From the NCBI GenBank assembly GCA_022822865.1, contig JAJDYJ010000019.1, forward strand, positions 1 through 64,000: DNA of 64,000 nucleotides, in the 5' to 3' direction. A program made the position numbers and the translations under genes. This document shows positions 20,728-31,304 of this stretch, one piece after another; position 1 is the first letter of the stretch, and every line of letters begins with the position of its first letter. Under the pieces are notes generated by a model. The model was not told the origin of the DNA, did no database searches, and saw only the letters and a list, made by a program, of their open reading frames with translations. This DNA is from Pseudomonadales bacterium. GTDB taxonomy: Bacteria > Pseudomonadota > Gammaproteobacteria > Pseudomonadales > Pseudohongiellaceae.

Positions 20728-21471
20728 TTACTTCGCCAGCGCCCGCCGCTGGCATTCGATCAGACCGGCAATGCCGCTCTCCGCGAGATCCAGCATTTCG
20801 GTCAGTTGCCCCCGGCTGAATTCGCCTTTCTCGGCGGTGCCTTGCACTTCTATCAGATTCCCGTTTTCGGTCATCACGACATTGAGATCGGTTTCCGCCG
20901 TCGAATCCTCGCCGTAATCCAGGTCGAGCAAGATGGCGCCTTCGCACAGTCCGACGGAGACCGCGGCCACCATCTGCCTGAGCGGATTGCGGGCGATGAG
21001 TTTCTCCGCGAGCAGGTGATCCAGGGCGTCGGCAAGGGCTACGCAGCTTCCGGTTATCGCCGCCGTGCGCGTACCGCCGTCGGCCTGGATCACGTCGCAA
21101 TCGAGCTTGATCGTATGTTCGCCGAGGCCCGGCAGGTCGACCGCCGCGCGCAGCGCGCGGCCGATCAGGCGCTGAATCTCCAGGGTTCTGCCGCTCTGGC
21201 GCCCCCGCGCCGCTTCCCTGGCCATGCGTACGCCGGTCGCCCGCGGCAGCATGCCGTATTCGGCCGTGACCCAGCCTTGCCCCGAACCTTGCAGAAAGGA
21301 AGGCACCGAAGCATTCACGCTGGCATTGCAAAGTACCTTCGTGTCGCCGAACTCCACCAGCACCGATCCTTCCGCGTGCCGCGTGTAATGCCGGCTCAGC
21401 CTGATTTCACGCAATTGCCCGGCCGTCCTGCCCCCGGTCCTTGTTGCCTGGCTCCCCAGTGTTTCGATCAT
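20728..21471 (-). CDS. rph: Ribonuclease PH
   Basis: RNase PH is a phosphorolytic 3-prime exonuclease that trims tRNA precursors. The 247-residue protein shows [30 protein letters not shown], the segment [16 protein letters not shown] and [17 protein letters not shown]. It is full length, unlike the truncated rph of E. coli K-12. It forms a two-gene unit with pyrE and is divergent from yicC. Confidence 0.97.
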   Translation of the reverse strand: MIETLGSQATRTGGRTAGQLREIRLSRHYTRHAEGSVLVEFGDTKVLCNASVNASVPSFLQGSGQGWVTAEYGMLPRATGVRMAREAARGRQSGRTLEIQRLIGRALRAAVDLPGLGEHTIKLDCDVIQADGGTRTAAITGSCVALADALDHLLAEKLIARNPLRQMVAAVSVGLCEGAILLDLDYGEDSTAETDLNVVMTENGNLIEVQGTAEKGEFSRGQLTEMLDLAESGIAGLIECQRRALAK

Positions 21472-21589
21472 GGGAAATCGGCTCCCGTTCCACGATTGCG
21501 CGCATTATCCCGAAAGCGGCAGGCACAAGACAAGGCAACGCGCGGCCCGCCAGTGCGCTAGAATTGGCCTGCGCGACGAGAGGCACATT

Positions 21590-22453
21590 ATGTTGAGCAT
21601 GACGGCGTTCTGCCGCAAACAGGCCGAACTCGAACGGGGGACGCTGATCTGGGAGGTCCGTTCGGTCAATCACCGGTATCTGGAGACTTCGATTCGTCTG
21701 CCGGAAGCATTCCGCAATCTGGAGACCGCCGTTCGCAAGACCGTCCGCGGCCGAGTGAAAAGGGGCAAGGTCGATTGCACGCTGCGGTTTCGGGAGTCCG
21801 AAGCTATGCCGAACGAGTTGCATCTGAACGCCCGGCTGCTGGAAAGCCTGGCCGCGGCCAGCGAGAAGATTCACGACTCTTTCGGCGACTCGCGCCTGCC
21901 TTCGAGCCTTGATATTCTGCGCTGGCCCGGAGTCATCGAGACCGACGCGGCGGACGACGGCGACCTGGAACAGGAAGCGCTGTCGCTGTTCAACGGGGCG
22001 CTTGACGAGTTTCTCGCCGGCCGCGCACGGGAAGGCGATGAAATCGAAGCTGTCATCCGCGAGCGGGTCGGCTCGATTCGGGAGATATTGGCGGAAGTGC
22101 GCGCTTCCCTGCCGGAGATTCTCGCCGCTCAGCGCCAGACTCTGCTGGACAATATCGCCGGGTTGCAGGTCGATCTCGAACCGGGACGGGTGGAGCAGGA
22201 AGTCGCCTTGCTCGTGACCAAGGCGGATATCGCCGAAGAACTCGACCGGCTCGACGCCCATGTAAACGAGATCGAGCGGCTGATGGGCGCCGGCGATCCG
22301 GCCGGGAGGCCGCTGGATTTTCTGATGCAGGAACTGATGCGCGAAGCCAATACCATCTGTTCGAAATCCGCGGCGATCCAGACCACCCGCAATGCACTCG
22401 ATCTGAAAGTATTCATCGAACAAATCAGGGAACAGGTACAGAACATTGAATGA
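21590..22453 (+). CDS. yicC: YicC-family endoribonuclease
   Basis: The 287-residue protein has MLSMTAFCRKQAE at the start, WEVRSVNHRYLE, and the C-terminal DUF1732 segment RPLDFLMQELMREANTICSK, all YicC hallmarks. Recent work describes YicC-type proteins as endoribonucleases. The correct start is the ATG at 21590; the track ORF begins too early. Its end overlaps the next gene by eight bases. Confidence 0.93.
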   Translation: MLSMTAFCRKQAELERGTLIWEVRSVNHRYLETSIRLPEAFRNLETAVRKTVRGRVKRGKVDCTLRFRESEAMPNELHLNARLLESLAAASEKIHDSFGDSRLPSSLDILRWPGVIETDAADDGDLEQEALSLFNGALDEFLAGRAREGDEIEAVIRERVGSIREILAEVRASLPEILAAQRQTLLDNIAGLQVDLEPGRVEQEVALLVTKADIAEELDRLDAHVNEIERLMGAGDPAGRPLDFLMQELMREANTICSKSAAIQTTRNALDLKVFIEQIREQVQNIE

Positions 22454-23156
22454 CAATTCGGAACAACAGGGCGGCAACAGGGGAATTCCGGCGCTGCCTT
22501 TCGCGATCCTCGTCATCGTGGCGCTGGCCGCGCTGGGCATGGCCGTACGCTATGGCCTTTACGGCCATCTGAGTCTGGCCTATTGCGTCTTTGCCGTATT
22601 CTTTTCGACCAATCTGCTGATCTGTCTCTGGGAAGTGAGTCTCTACCTGGCGCACGACCGCATCGATCAACGGGCCGAACATTGGCAACAACTGAGCCGG
22701 GAAACCGGAGTTTCGCCCGCGATGGCTTTTCTCGGTTCGAAGGTTTCGCCCGGAAAAATCCTGTCGCCGGCCTTCTGGATCGATGTATGGGCATCCTATT
22801 GCCATTACGACGACGCCTACAAGGACCGGGGCTCCTACGCCTTCAACGTGGATGTCGCCAACGGATTCACGAGCTGGATTCCGACCCTGATCCTGTATGC
22901 CGCCTATACCGTGAACTTCCTGCCCGCCGTCGCGGTTGGAATCATCGGCGTGATGCTGTTCTGGCTTTGGGTCTACAACAGTTCGCTTTACTGGTTCAGT
23001 TTCCGCGTTGCCGGGCGTCACAAATCGCTCAGCCCGTTCGATTTGTGGGTGTATGTTTTCAGCCTGAACTTCGTCTGGATCGCAATCCCGATGTTTGGCA
23101 TATATGTCTCCGTGCGCCTGATTCTCGACGGCAACTATCAGGTGCTGGGATTCTGA
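22446..23156 (+). CDS. Unknown inner-membrane protein between yicC and htpX
   Basis: The 236-residue protein has about five transmembrane segments (around residues 17-38, 42-68, 142-160, 162-178 and 200-227) and a hydrophilic middle with QRAEHWQQLSRETGVSPAMA. It starts with TTG in an eight-base overlap with yicC and lies 26 bases upstream of htpX, so all three may share a transcript. I do not recognise the family. The aromatic-rich WVYNSSLYWFSFRVAGRHK loop is distinctive. Confidence 0.6.
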   Translation: MNDNSEQQGGNRGIPALPFAILVIVALAALGMAVRYGLYGHLSLAYCVFAVFFSTNLLICLWEVSLYLAHDRIDQRAEHWQQLSRETGVSPAMAFLGSKVSPGKILSPAFWIDVWASYCHYDDAYKDRGSYAFNVDVANGFTSWIPTLILYAAYTVNFLPAVAVGIIGVMLFWLWVYNSSLYWFSFRVAGRHKSLSPFDLWVYVFSLNFVWIAIPMFGIYVSVRLILDGNYQVLGF

Positions 23157-23182
23157 CGCCCCAGGCGAGACGGAGGTAAATC

Positions 23183-24067
23183 ATGCGTATCTTGCTGTTC
23201 CTGTTGACCAACTTCTCGATATTGCTGTTGATCAGCGTCACCTTTCGCGTGTTCGGCATCGAACAGATGCTGCTTTCGAGCGGCACGGGTCTCGATATGA
23301 ACGCATTGCTGGTGTTTTCCGCCGCGTTCGGATTCGGCGGCGCCTTCATTTCGCTGGCCCTGTCGAAGTGGATGGCCAAGCGCTCCATGCGAGTGGAAGT
23401 CGTCAAGACGCCATCGAACCAGCAGGAGCGCTGGCTGCTGCAAACCGTCGAGCGCCAGGCGCAACGCGCCGGCATCGGCATGCCGGAAGTGGGGATCTTT
23501 CCGTCCGACGTGGTAAACGCCTTCGCCACCGGAATGCGGCGCAACAACGCGCTGGTCGCGGTCAGCAGCGGCCTGCTGCGCAAGATGACCCAGGACGAGG
23601 CCGAGGCCGTACTCGCTCACGAGGTCGCCCACGTCGCCAACGGCGACATGGTTACCATGGGACTGCTGCAAGGCGTACTTAACACTTTCGTGATCTTCCT
23701 TTCGAGAGTGATCGGCCACGTCGTCGACCGGGTCGTATTCAGAAACGAACGCGGATTCGGCATCGGCTATTTCGTCGTTTCCCTCGTCGCCCAGATCGTG
23801 CTGTCGATTCTGGCGACCATCGTCGTCATGTGGTTCAGCCGCTGGCGCGAATTCCGCGCCGACGCCGGCGGCGCCAATCTGGCGGGCCGGCAGAAAATGA
23901 TCGCCGCCCTCCAGCGTCTGCAACAGAACCAGGCCGAAGACCTGCCCGGAGAACTCGCCGCTTTCGGTATCAACGGCGGCCGCCCGACCGGCCTGCGCGC
24001 GCTGTTCATGTCGCATCCGCCGCTCGAAGACAGGATAGCCGCCCTGCAGAAACCCGGGGTGCTCTGA
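23183..24067 (+). CDS. htpX: Membrane zinc metalloprotease HtpX
   Basis: HtpX is a membrane-bound M48 peptidase that degrades misfolded membrane proteins. The 294-residue protein has two N-terminal membrane helices, the zinc motif HEVAHVANGD, two further hydrophobic segments and the Glu ligand region REFRADAGGANLAG, then FMSHPPLEDRIAAL. A GGAGG lies before the ATG. It is separated from gmk by 11 bases. Confidence 0.95.
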   Translation: MRILLFLLTNFSILLLISVTFRVFGIEQMLLSSGTGLDMNALLVFSAAFGFGGAFISLALSKWMAKRSMRVEVVKTPSNQQERWLLQTVERQAQRAGIGMPEVGIFPSDVVNAFATGMRRNNALVAVSSGLLRKMTQDEAEAVLAHEVAHVANGDMVTMGLLQGVLNTFVIFLSRVIGHVVDRVVFRNERGFGIGYFVVSLVAQIVLSILATIVVMWFSRWREFRADAGGANLAGRQKMIAALQRLQQNQAEDLPGELAAFGINGGRPTGLRALFMSHPPLEDRIAALQKPGVL

Positions 24068-24078
24068 TTGGACTCGCC

Positions 24079-24687
24079 ATGACAAGCGGCGCGCTTTTCA
24101 TCGTCACCGCCCCTTCCGGGGCGGGCAAGACCAGCCTGGTCAGGGAACTCGTCAAGGACGACGATTCGCTTTGCATCTCGGTTTCCCACACGACCCGCCC
24201 GAGACGCGAGGGAGAACGCGACGGCGTCGACTATTTCTTCGTCGACCGGGAAGAGTTCGAGCGCAAGCGGGACGCGGACGCCTTCCTCGAACACGCCGAA
24301 GTCTACGGCCACTACTACGGCACCTCGCGCGAATGGGTACAACAGCACCGCGAGCAAGGCCTCGACGTAATCCTCGAAATCGACTGGCAGGGAGCCGAGC
24401 AAGTCCGCAAACTCGACCCGACCGCCTGCTCCATCTTCATCCTGCCCCCGTCGGTCGAAACCTTGCGCCAACGCCTCGAAACCCGGGCCCTCGACGACGC
24501 AAACACCATCGAACGCCGCATGCGCCAGGCCCGGCAGGAACTCGCCCAGTCAAGAAAATCGGATTACCTGGTAATCAACGAAGAATTCGAACGCGCCCTC
24601 GCCGACATCCGCGCCATAATCCGCTCCCGCCACCTGCGCCGCGAAGAACAACAATTCCGCTACGCCAACCTGATGAATTCCCTGTAG
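24079..24687 (+). CDS. gmk: Guanylate kinase
   Basis: Gmk phosphorylates GMP to GDP. The 202-residue protein has the P-loop TAPSGAGKTSLVREL, the GMP-binding SVSHTTRPRREGE and DYFFVDREEFE, and EIDWQGAEQVRK. The ATG at 24079 gives family length. rpoZ normally follows; here a hairpin element and a DUF4143 ATPase gene intervene. Confidence 0.96.
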   Translation: MTSGALFIVTAPSGAGKTSLVRELVKDDDSLCISVSHTTRPRREGERDGVDYFFVDREEFERKRDADAFLEHAEVYGHYYGTSREWVQQHREQGLDVILEIDWQGAEQVRKLDPTACSIFILPPSVETLRQRLETRALDDANTIERRMRQARQELAQSRKSDYLVINEEFERALADIRAIIRSRHLRREEQQFRYANLMNSL

Positions 24688-24710
24688 CAATCCTGATATG
24701 CACAATGTGA

Positions 24711-24948
24711 GTCGCCGTCGGGTGGCAGAGGGTTCAGCGGGCGTGCGAGACATGGGTGAGGTCCGGTCGGCGCAGCCGACAAAAAGCAAAAGCTTTTTGA
24801 GGGCCGAACGACTTGCCATGGATGGCAAGGCTGGGGGTTAGCGAAGCCACCAATGTCGCGCCAGGGATGGCATGCACAAACCAATCGAAGGCGGCCAACC
24901 CAGACGTATTTACAGCGTCCGCTGAACCCTCCGCCACCCGACGGCGAC
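24711..24948. repeat. Dispersed hairpin element, copy A (complete)
   Basis: Two 33-base outer arms (24711-24743 and 24916-24948) pair with one mismatch and one G-T wobble around a 172-base core. The core carries GTCGGC-GCA-GCCGAC, CAAAAAGC-AAAA-GCTTTTTG, CTTGCCA-TGGA-TGGCAAG and GCCA-GGGA-TGGC. Compared with copy B the arms differ at six positions, each compensated on the opposite arm. The AAAAGCTTTTTG hairpin might also terminate gmk transcription. The element ends 15 bases from the DUF4143 ATPase stop. Confidence 0.9.
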
Positions 24949-24963
24949 GGATCAAGGCAGGGT

Positions 24964-26082
24964 TCACACCAGTCCGGGCAAAAATACCCGGGCGGGCGCC
25001 ACCCGGATGCCGGAAGCGGTCTTGTAGTCCTTGCGCCCTTCGGCCGCGATCTGCCATGCCTCCGCCTCGGGGAAGCGGTTTTTCAGATACTTCAATCCTT
25101 TTGTCGGGTCGCCGTCGGAGCGCTTGCATTCCACCAGCAAGCGGGGCTTGCGGCTTTCCGTCACGACGAAATCGACTTCGCGTCCGTCCCGGTCGCGGTA
25201 GTAGCACAGTGCGAGATCCTCGCCGAAGGCGTCCTGGCGCCAGTGAACCCACTTCAACAAATGACAGGCAACGAGGTTTTCGAACCTCGCGCCGGCTTCG
25301 GGAACGACCGACCAATCGAAGTGGTAGTGTTTGGTCTCCTTTTGCACCGCGCGCGAACTTCGATAAACAAACGGCGGCAGGCGAAAGATCGCGTACAAGC
25401 GCTCGAAAGCGTCCAGCCAGGCGCTCATCGTGTGATGGCTCACCCGCAGCAGCTCGCGCAGGGAGTTGATCGACAACGGCGAACCCACTCTCTCGGGCAG
25501 CGCGATCAGCGTCGCTTCCGCCTGGCCGAGGTCGCGGATGCCTTCGAGCGACGAGGCCTCTTCCTGGATCACCCGGCTGCGGTATTGCATGGACCAGCGC
25601 CGGGCCTCCGTCTCGCTGGCGCCAAGCCAGGGTTCGGGGAATCCGCCCAGAGTCAACAGATCGTTCAACTCGCCGTTTGCGCGCATTCCGAGTTCGGCGA
25701 AGGAGAAGGGGTGCAGCCGCAGCAGATGGTAGCGGCCTTGCAGCGAATCACCGCCGAAACGGTACAGGTCGAGCCTGCCGCTGCCGGTGACCAGTATCTT
25801 CTGGCTTGGCTGGCGGGTGTCATACAGCCCCTTGAGGAAATTGCGCCAATGGCGGTACTTGTGAATCTCATCGAACAGCCACAAATTCGAATCCGGCAGA
25901 TTGCCCGCGAGAATGCGGCTGCGGTGTTCGTCGACATCCCAGTTGAGATAGCCATCCCGGCTGGCCGGCAGGCTTCGCGCCAGCGTGGTTTTGCCTACCT
26001 GCCGCGGACCGGCGACAAACACCATCTTGCGCGCCAGGTCGCTGACGACCTGCTCGGTGAGATAACGTTGAATGGTAGTCAT
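24964..26082 (-). CDS. AAA ATPase with DUF4143 domain
   Basis: The 372-residue protein has a Walker A (GPRQVGKTTLARSL), Walker B (LWLFDEIHK), a sensor-like ILVTGSGRLDLYR, a winged-helix-like middle (SPLSINSLRELLRVSHHTMS) and a C-terminal DUF4143 part with a PD-(D/E)XK-like strand pair (REVDFVV, RLLVECK). The function of this family is not settled. It interrupts the conserved gmk-rpoZ neighbourhood, which points to insertion. Its promoter places the transcription start at or next to the ATG at 26082, so the mRNA is probably leaderless; the track's earlier start would lie upstream of that. Confidence 0.85.
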   Translation of the reverse strand: MTTIQRYLTEQVVSDLARKMVFVAGPRQVGKTTLARSLPASRDGYLNWDVDEHRSRILAGNLPDSNLWLFDEIHKYRHWRNFLKGLYDTRQPSQKILVTGSGRLDLYRFGGDSLQGRYHLLRLHPFSFAELGMRANGELNDLLTLGGFPEPWLGASETEARRWSMQYRSRVIQEEASSLEGIRDLGQAEATLIALPERVGSPLSINSLRELLRVSHHTMSAWLDAFERLYAIFRLPPFVYRSSRAVQKETKHYHFDWSVVPEAGARFENLVACHLLKWVHWRQDAFGEDLALCYYRDRDGREVDFVVTESRKPRLLVECKRSDGDPTKGLKYLKNRFPEAEAWQIAAEGRKDYKTASGIRVAPARVFLPGLV

Positions 26083-26088
26083 GGCGCG

Positions 26089-26158
26089 ATAATACGGCAA
26101 TTTTGCACCTAGTTCAAAATCTGCCGAGGCAATTTTCCAATGTGGTGCAAAATTGCCG
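26089..26158 (-). promoter_or_regulatory. Promoter and palindromic operator of the DUF4143 ATPase
   Basis: On the minus strand TTGAAC (26117-26112), a 17-base spacer and TATTAT (26094-26089) form a strong promoter. A perfect 15-base inverted repeat has one arm (CGGCAATTTTGCACC, 26095-26109) inside that spacer and the other (GGTGCAAAATTGCCG, 26144-26158) upstream of the -35 box. A third partial copy, GGCAATTTT, lies at 26128-26136. Occupancy of the spacer arm would block RNA polymerase, so repression is likely. Confidence 0.65.
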
Positions 26159-26272
26159 AGTTACCTCCGAATCGCCGCCGATGCAATCAGCGGTGGAATC
26201 CAGTAGAATTTGCGGCCCGCGGAGGCGGGACTTCGTTGTACAATGTTCCGGTGAAACCGGGAGGAGCCGCAG

Positions 26273-26575
26273 ATGGCGCGAATTACCGTTGAAGACTGCC
26301 TGGACAAGGTGGACAACCGCTTCGAACTCGTCATGGTCGCGAGCAAGCGCGCCCGGCAGTTGCAGACCGAAGGCAAGGATCCGCTCGTTGCCGAAGACAA
26401 CGACAAGCCCACCGTGCTCGCCTTGCGCGAAGTGGCCCAGGGACTGGTCGGCCCCGAAATCCTTACCCAGAAGCCGGAAATGAGAATGGAGGAACTCGAG
26501 CAGGAGATGGAAATCATGCTGGAGCAGCCCGAACTGGCGGAACCGCCGGCGCCCGAGCCCGAAGCAGGGGATTGA
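26273..26575 (+). CDS. rpoZ: RNA polymerase omega subunit
   Basis: Omega assists assembly of RNA polymerase and ppGpp binding. The 100-residue protein starts [20 protein letters not shown] and contains ASKRARQLQ and [11 protein letters not shown]. Its acidic, Pro-rich tail is typical. A TACAAT (26239-26244) may be the -10 box, and GGGAGGAG precedes the ATG. spoT follows after 19 bases. Confidence 0.96.
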   Translation: MARITVEDCLDKVDNRFELVMVASKRARQLQTEGKDPLVAEDNDKPTVLALREVAQGLVGPEILTQKPEMRMEELEQEMEIMLEQPELAEPPAPEPEAGD

Positions 26576-26594
26576 TCGGAGCGGGAGGCGCATA

Positions 26595-28763
26595 TTGACA
26601 GCCCTGCAGATTGAGAATATCGACACGCTGGCGGAGAGTCTGTCGGGCTATCTGGCAAGACAGCAGATCAACCAGGTGCGGCGCGCCTATTACTACGCCG
26701 AACAGGCCCACGAAGGCCAGACCCGCCGCACCGGCGACCCCTACATCACTCACCCCCTCCAGGTAGCCGGCATCCTGAGCAGGATGCACATGGACCATCA
26801 GTCCCTGATGGCCGCCATGTTGCACGACGTCATCGAAGACACCGGCATCACCAAGACCGCGATCAAGTCCCAGTTCGGCAATTCCGTTGCGGAAATGGTC
26901 GACGGGGTGAGCAAACTGAGCCAGATCAAGTTCCGCTCCCAGGCCGAAGCCCAGGCCGAGAACTTCCAGAAGATGGCGCTCGCGATGTCGCGCGACCTGC
27001 GCATCATCATGGTCAAGCTCGCGGATCGCCTGCACAACATGCGCACGATCAACGTGCTGCCGCCCGACAAGCGCCGCAGGATCGCGAAGGAGACGCTGGA
27101 AATCTACGCGCCGATCGCCAATCGGCTCGGCATGAACGACATGCGGATCGAGTTCGAGGAACTCGCCTTCGAAGCCATTTATCCCCTGCGCTACCGCCGC
27201 ATCGGCGCCGCGGTGCGCAAGGTGCGGGGCAACCGCAAGGAAATCGTCACCCAGATCCAGACTTCGCTCGAAGCCTGCCTCGAGCGCGAAGGGCTGCCGG
27301 GCCGGACCATCGGCCGGGAAAAGCACCTGTACAGCATCTACGACAAGATGCGCAGCAAGCGGAAATCCTTTTCCGAGATCATGGACATGTACGCCTTCCG
27401 CATCGTCGTCGACCGGGTCGACACCTGTTATCGCGTGCTCGGCGCGATTCACAGCCTGTACAAGCCCGTGCCGGGCCGATTCAAGGACTATATCGCCATT
27501 CCCAAGGCCAACGGCTACCAGTCCCTGCATACGACCCTGTTCGGCATGCACGGCCTGCCGATCGAGATCCAGATTCGCACCGAGGAAATGGAAGCCATGG
27601 CCAACAACGGCATCGCCGCCCATTGGCTGTACAAGTCCAGCGAGGACATCCCGAGCAATGCCCATATCCGCGCGCGGGAGTGGGTCAACGGCCTGCTGGA
27701 AATGCAGCAGAACGCGGGTAACTCGCTCGAATTCATCGAAAACGTCAAGATCGACCTGTTTCCCGATGAGATCTACGTTTTCACGCCGAAAGGCGAGATT
27801 TTCGAATTGCCGGCCGGCTCGACCCCCGTGGATTTCGCCTATGCTATCCATACCGACGTCGGCAGCACCTGCGTCGCCTGCCGCATCTCGCGCCGGCTCG
27901 CGCCGCTGAGCGAGCCCCTTGAAAGCGGGCAGACCGTGGAGATCATCACCGCTCCGGGCCACAAGCCGAATCCCGCCTGGCTCAGTTTCGTCGTGACCGC
28001 CAAGGCGCGCACGGGCATTCGCCATTTCCTGAAAAGTCAGCGGCGATCCGAGTCCGTCGCCCTCGGCCGCCGCCTGTTGACCAAGGCGCTGGCCAGTTTC
28101 GGCGCCAGCCTGAACTCCATATCCAAGGAAGCCGTCGCCAGGACGCTCGAACATCTGCGGCTCGATTCGCTGAACAAGCTCTTCGGCGAAGTCGGTCTCG
28201 GCAATCGCATGTCGCACACCGTGGCCCAGCGCCTGATAGCCTTGAACGAAAATCCCACCGGCGACGAAACTTTCGGCAACCTGCTCGTGCGCGGCGGCGA
28301 AAGTTCGGTAATGAACTATGCCCGTTGCTGCCATCCGATTCCCGGCGACCGCATTACCGGCCATATCAGTTCGGAACGCGGGCTCGTGATCCACACCGAC
28401 AACTGCAACAACGTCGCCGAATTGCGCAGCGATCCGGAAAAATTCGTCGAGGTGAACTGGGATCCTGAAGTCCAGGGCGAGTTTACCGTGGAGGTCAGAG
28501 TCGAACTCGAACCCCAGCGAGGCATCATTGCCACCCTGGCCACGGCCATCACCGGCGCGGAAGCGAATATCGAGAAAATCAGCACCGACGAGCGGGACGC
28601 GCACTTCAGCATCGTCAATCTGTTGATCAATGTGAAAAACCGCGTACATCTGGCCCGGGTCATGCGCAAGATCCGCATGATCAAGGCGGTGACCCGGGTT
28701 ACCAGGGTCAAGGGCCGCAAGACCCGCCGTCCATCCGGCCGCGGCGAAACCATCACTCACTAG
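26595..28763 (+). CDS. spoT: Bifunctional (p)ppGpp synthetase/hydrolase SpoT
   Basis: SpoT makes and degrades the alarmone ppGpp. The 722-residue protein has the hydrolase HD motif (LHDVIEDTG, residues 76-84), synthetase motifs (DKMRSKRKSF, YIAIPKANGYQSLHTT), a TGS domain (FELPAGSTPVDFAYAIH) and a C-terminal ACT domain. Both catalytic halves look intact. The start is TTG with GGGAGG six bases upstream, which supports it. Confidence 0.97.
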   Translation: MTALQIENIDTLAESLSGYLARQQINQVRRAYYYAEQAHEGQTRRTGDPYITHPLQVAGILSRMHMDHQSLMAAMLHDVIEDTGITKTAIKSQFGNSVAEMVDGVSKLSQIKFRSQAEAQAENFQKMALAMSRDLRIIMVKLADRLHNMRTINVLPPDKRRRIAKETLEIYAPIANRLGMNDMRIEFEELAFEAIYPLRYRRIGAAVRKVRGNRKEIVTQIQTSLEACLEREGLPGRTIGREKHLYSIYDKMRSKRKSFSEIMDMYAFRIVVDRVDTCYRVLGAIHSLYKPVPGRFKDYIAIPKANGYQSLHTTLFGMHGLPIEIQIRTEEMEAMANNGIAAHWLYKSSEDIPSNAHIRAREWVNGLLEMQQNAGNSLEFIENVKIDLFPDEIYVFTPKGEIFELPAGSTPVDFAYAIHTDVGSTCVACRISRRLAPLSEPLESGQTVEIITAPGHKPNPAWLSFVVTAKARTGIRHFLKSQRRSESVALGRRLLTKALASFGASLNSISKEAVARTLEHLRLDSLNKLFGEVGLGNRMSHTVAQRLIALNENPTGDETFGNLLVRGGESSVMNYARCCHPIPGDRITGHISSERGLVIHTDNCNNVAELRSDPEKFVEVNWDPEVQGEFTVEVRVELEPQRGIIATLATAITGAEANIEKISTDERDAHFSIVNLLINVKNRVHLARVMRKIRMIKAVTRVTRVKGRKTRRPSGRGETITH

Positions 28764-28804
28764 GCCGCGGCAATCAGGCCCGCGCACAATTCGGGAGAAT
28801 TTCC

Positions 28805-29188
28805 ATGCCCGCATCGCAAGTCATTCACACCGGGGACGCGCCACAGGCGATCGGTCCTTACTCCCAGGCCGTGCGCTCGGGCTCGCTGGTATTCCTGTCC
28901 GGTCAGATTCCGCTCAACCCGGAAACCATGCGGCTGGTCGAAGGCGGCATCGAGGAACAGACCGAGCGGGTTTTCGACAATCTGGCGGCGGTCGCCGCGG
29001 CGGCGGGGCTGAATCTCGACAATGCGATCCGCATGACGATTTATCTGACGGATCTCGGCAACTTCAAGACTGTCAACGAGATCATGGCGCGGCGTCTGAA
29101 TGCGCCTTATCCGGCCCGGGTCACCATCGGCGTCGCCGCGTTGCCCGCAAACGCGATGGTCGAGATCGACGCGATTCTGAGCGACTGA
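28805..29188 (+). CDS. ridA: Enamine/imine deaminase RidA
   Basis: RidA hydrolyses reactive enamines released by PLP enzymes such as threonine dehydratase. The 127-residue protein shows AIGPYSQAV, VFLSGQIPLNP and the C-terminal PARVTIGVAALPANAMVEID with the catalytic Arg. GGGAGAA lies before the ATG. It sits between spoT and recG. Confidence 0.96.
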   Translation: MPASQVIHTGDAPQAIGPYSQAVRSGSLVFLSGQIPLNPETMRLVEGGIEEQTERVFDNLAAVAAAAGLNLDNAIRMTIYLTDLGNFKTVNEIMARRLNAPYPARVTIGVAALPANAMVEIDAILSD

Positions 29189-29207
29189 CGCGCCCGCTTC
29201 CCGTCAC

Positions 29208-31301
<2,094 letters not shown>

Positions 31302-31304
31302 GCG

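Noticed and set aside
26514-28814. 766-residue minus-strand ORF opposite spoT
   Set aside because: Antisense shadow of a textbook SpoT gene.
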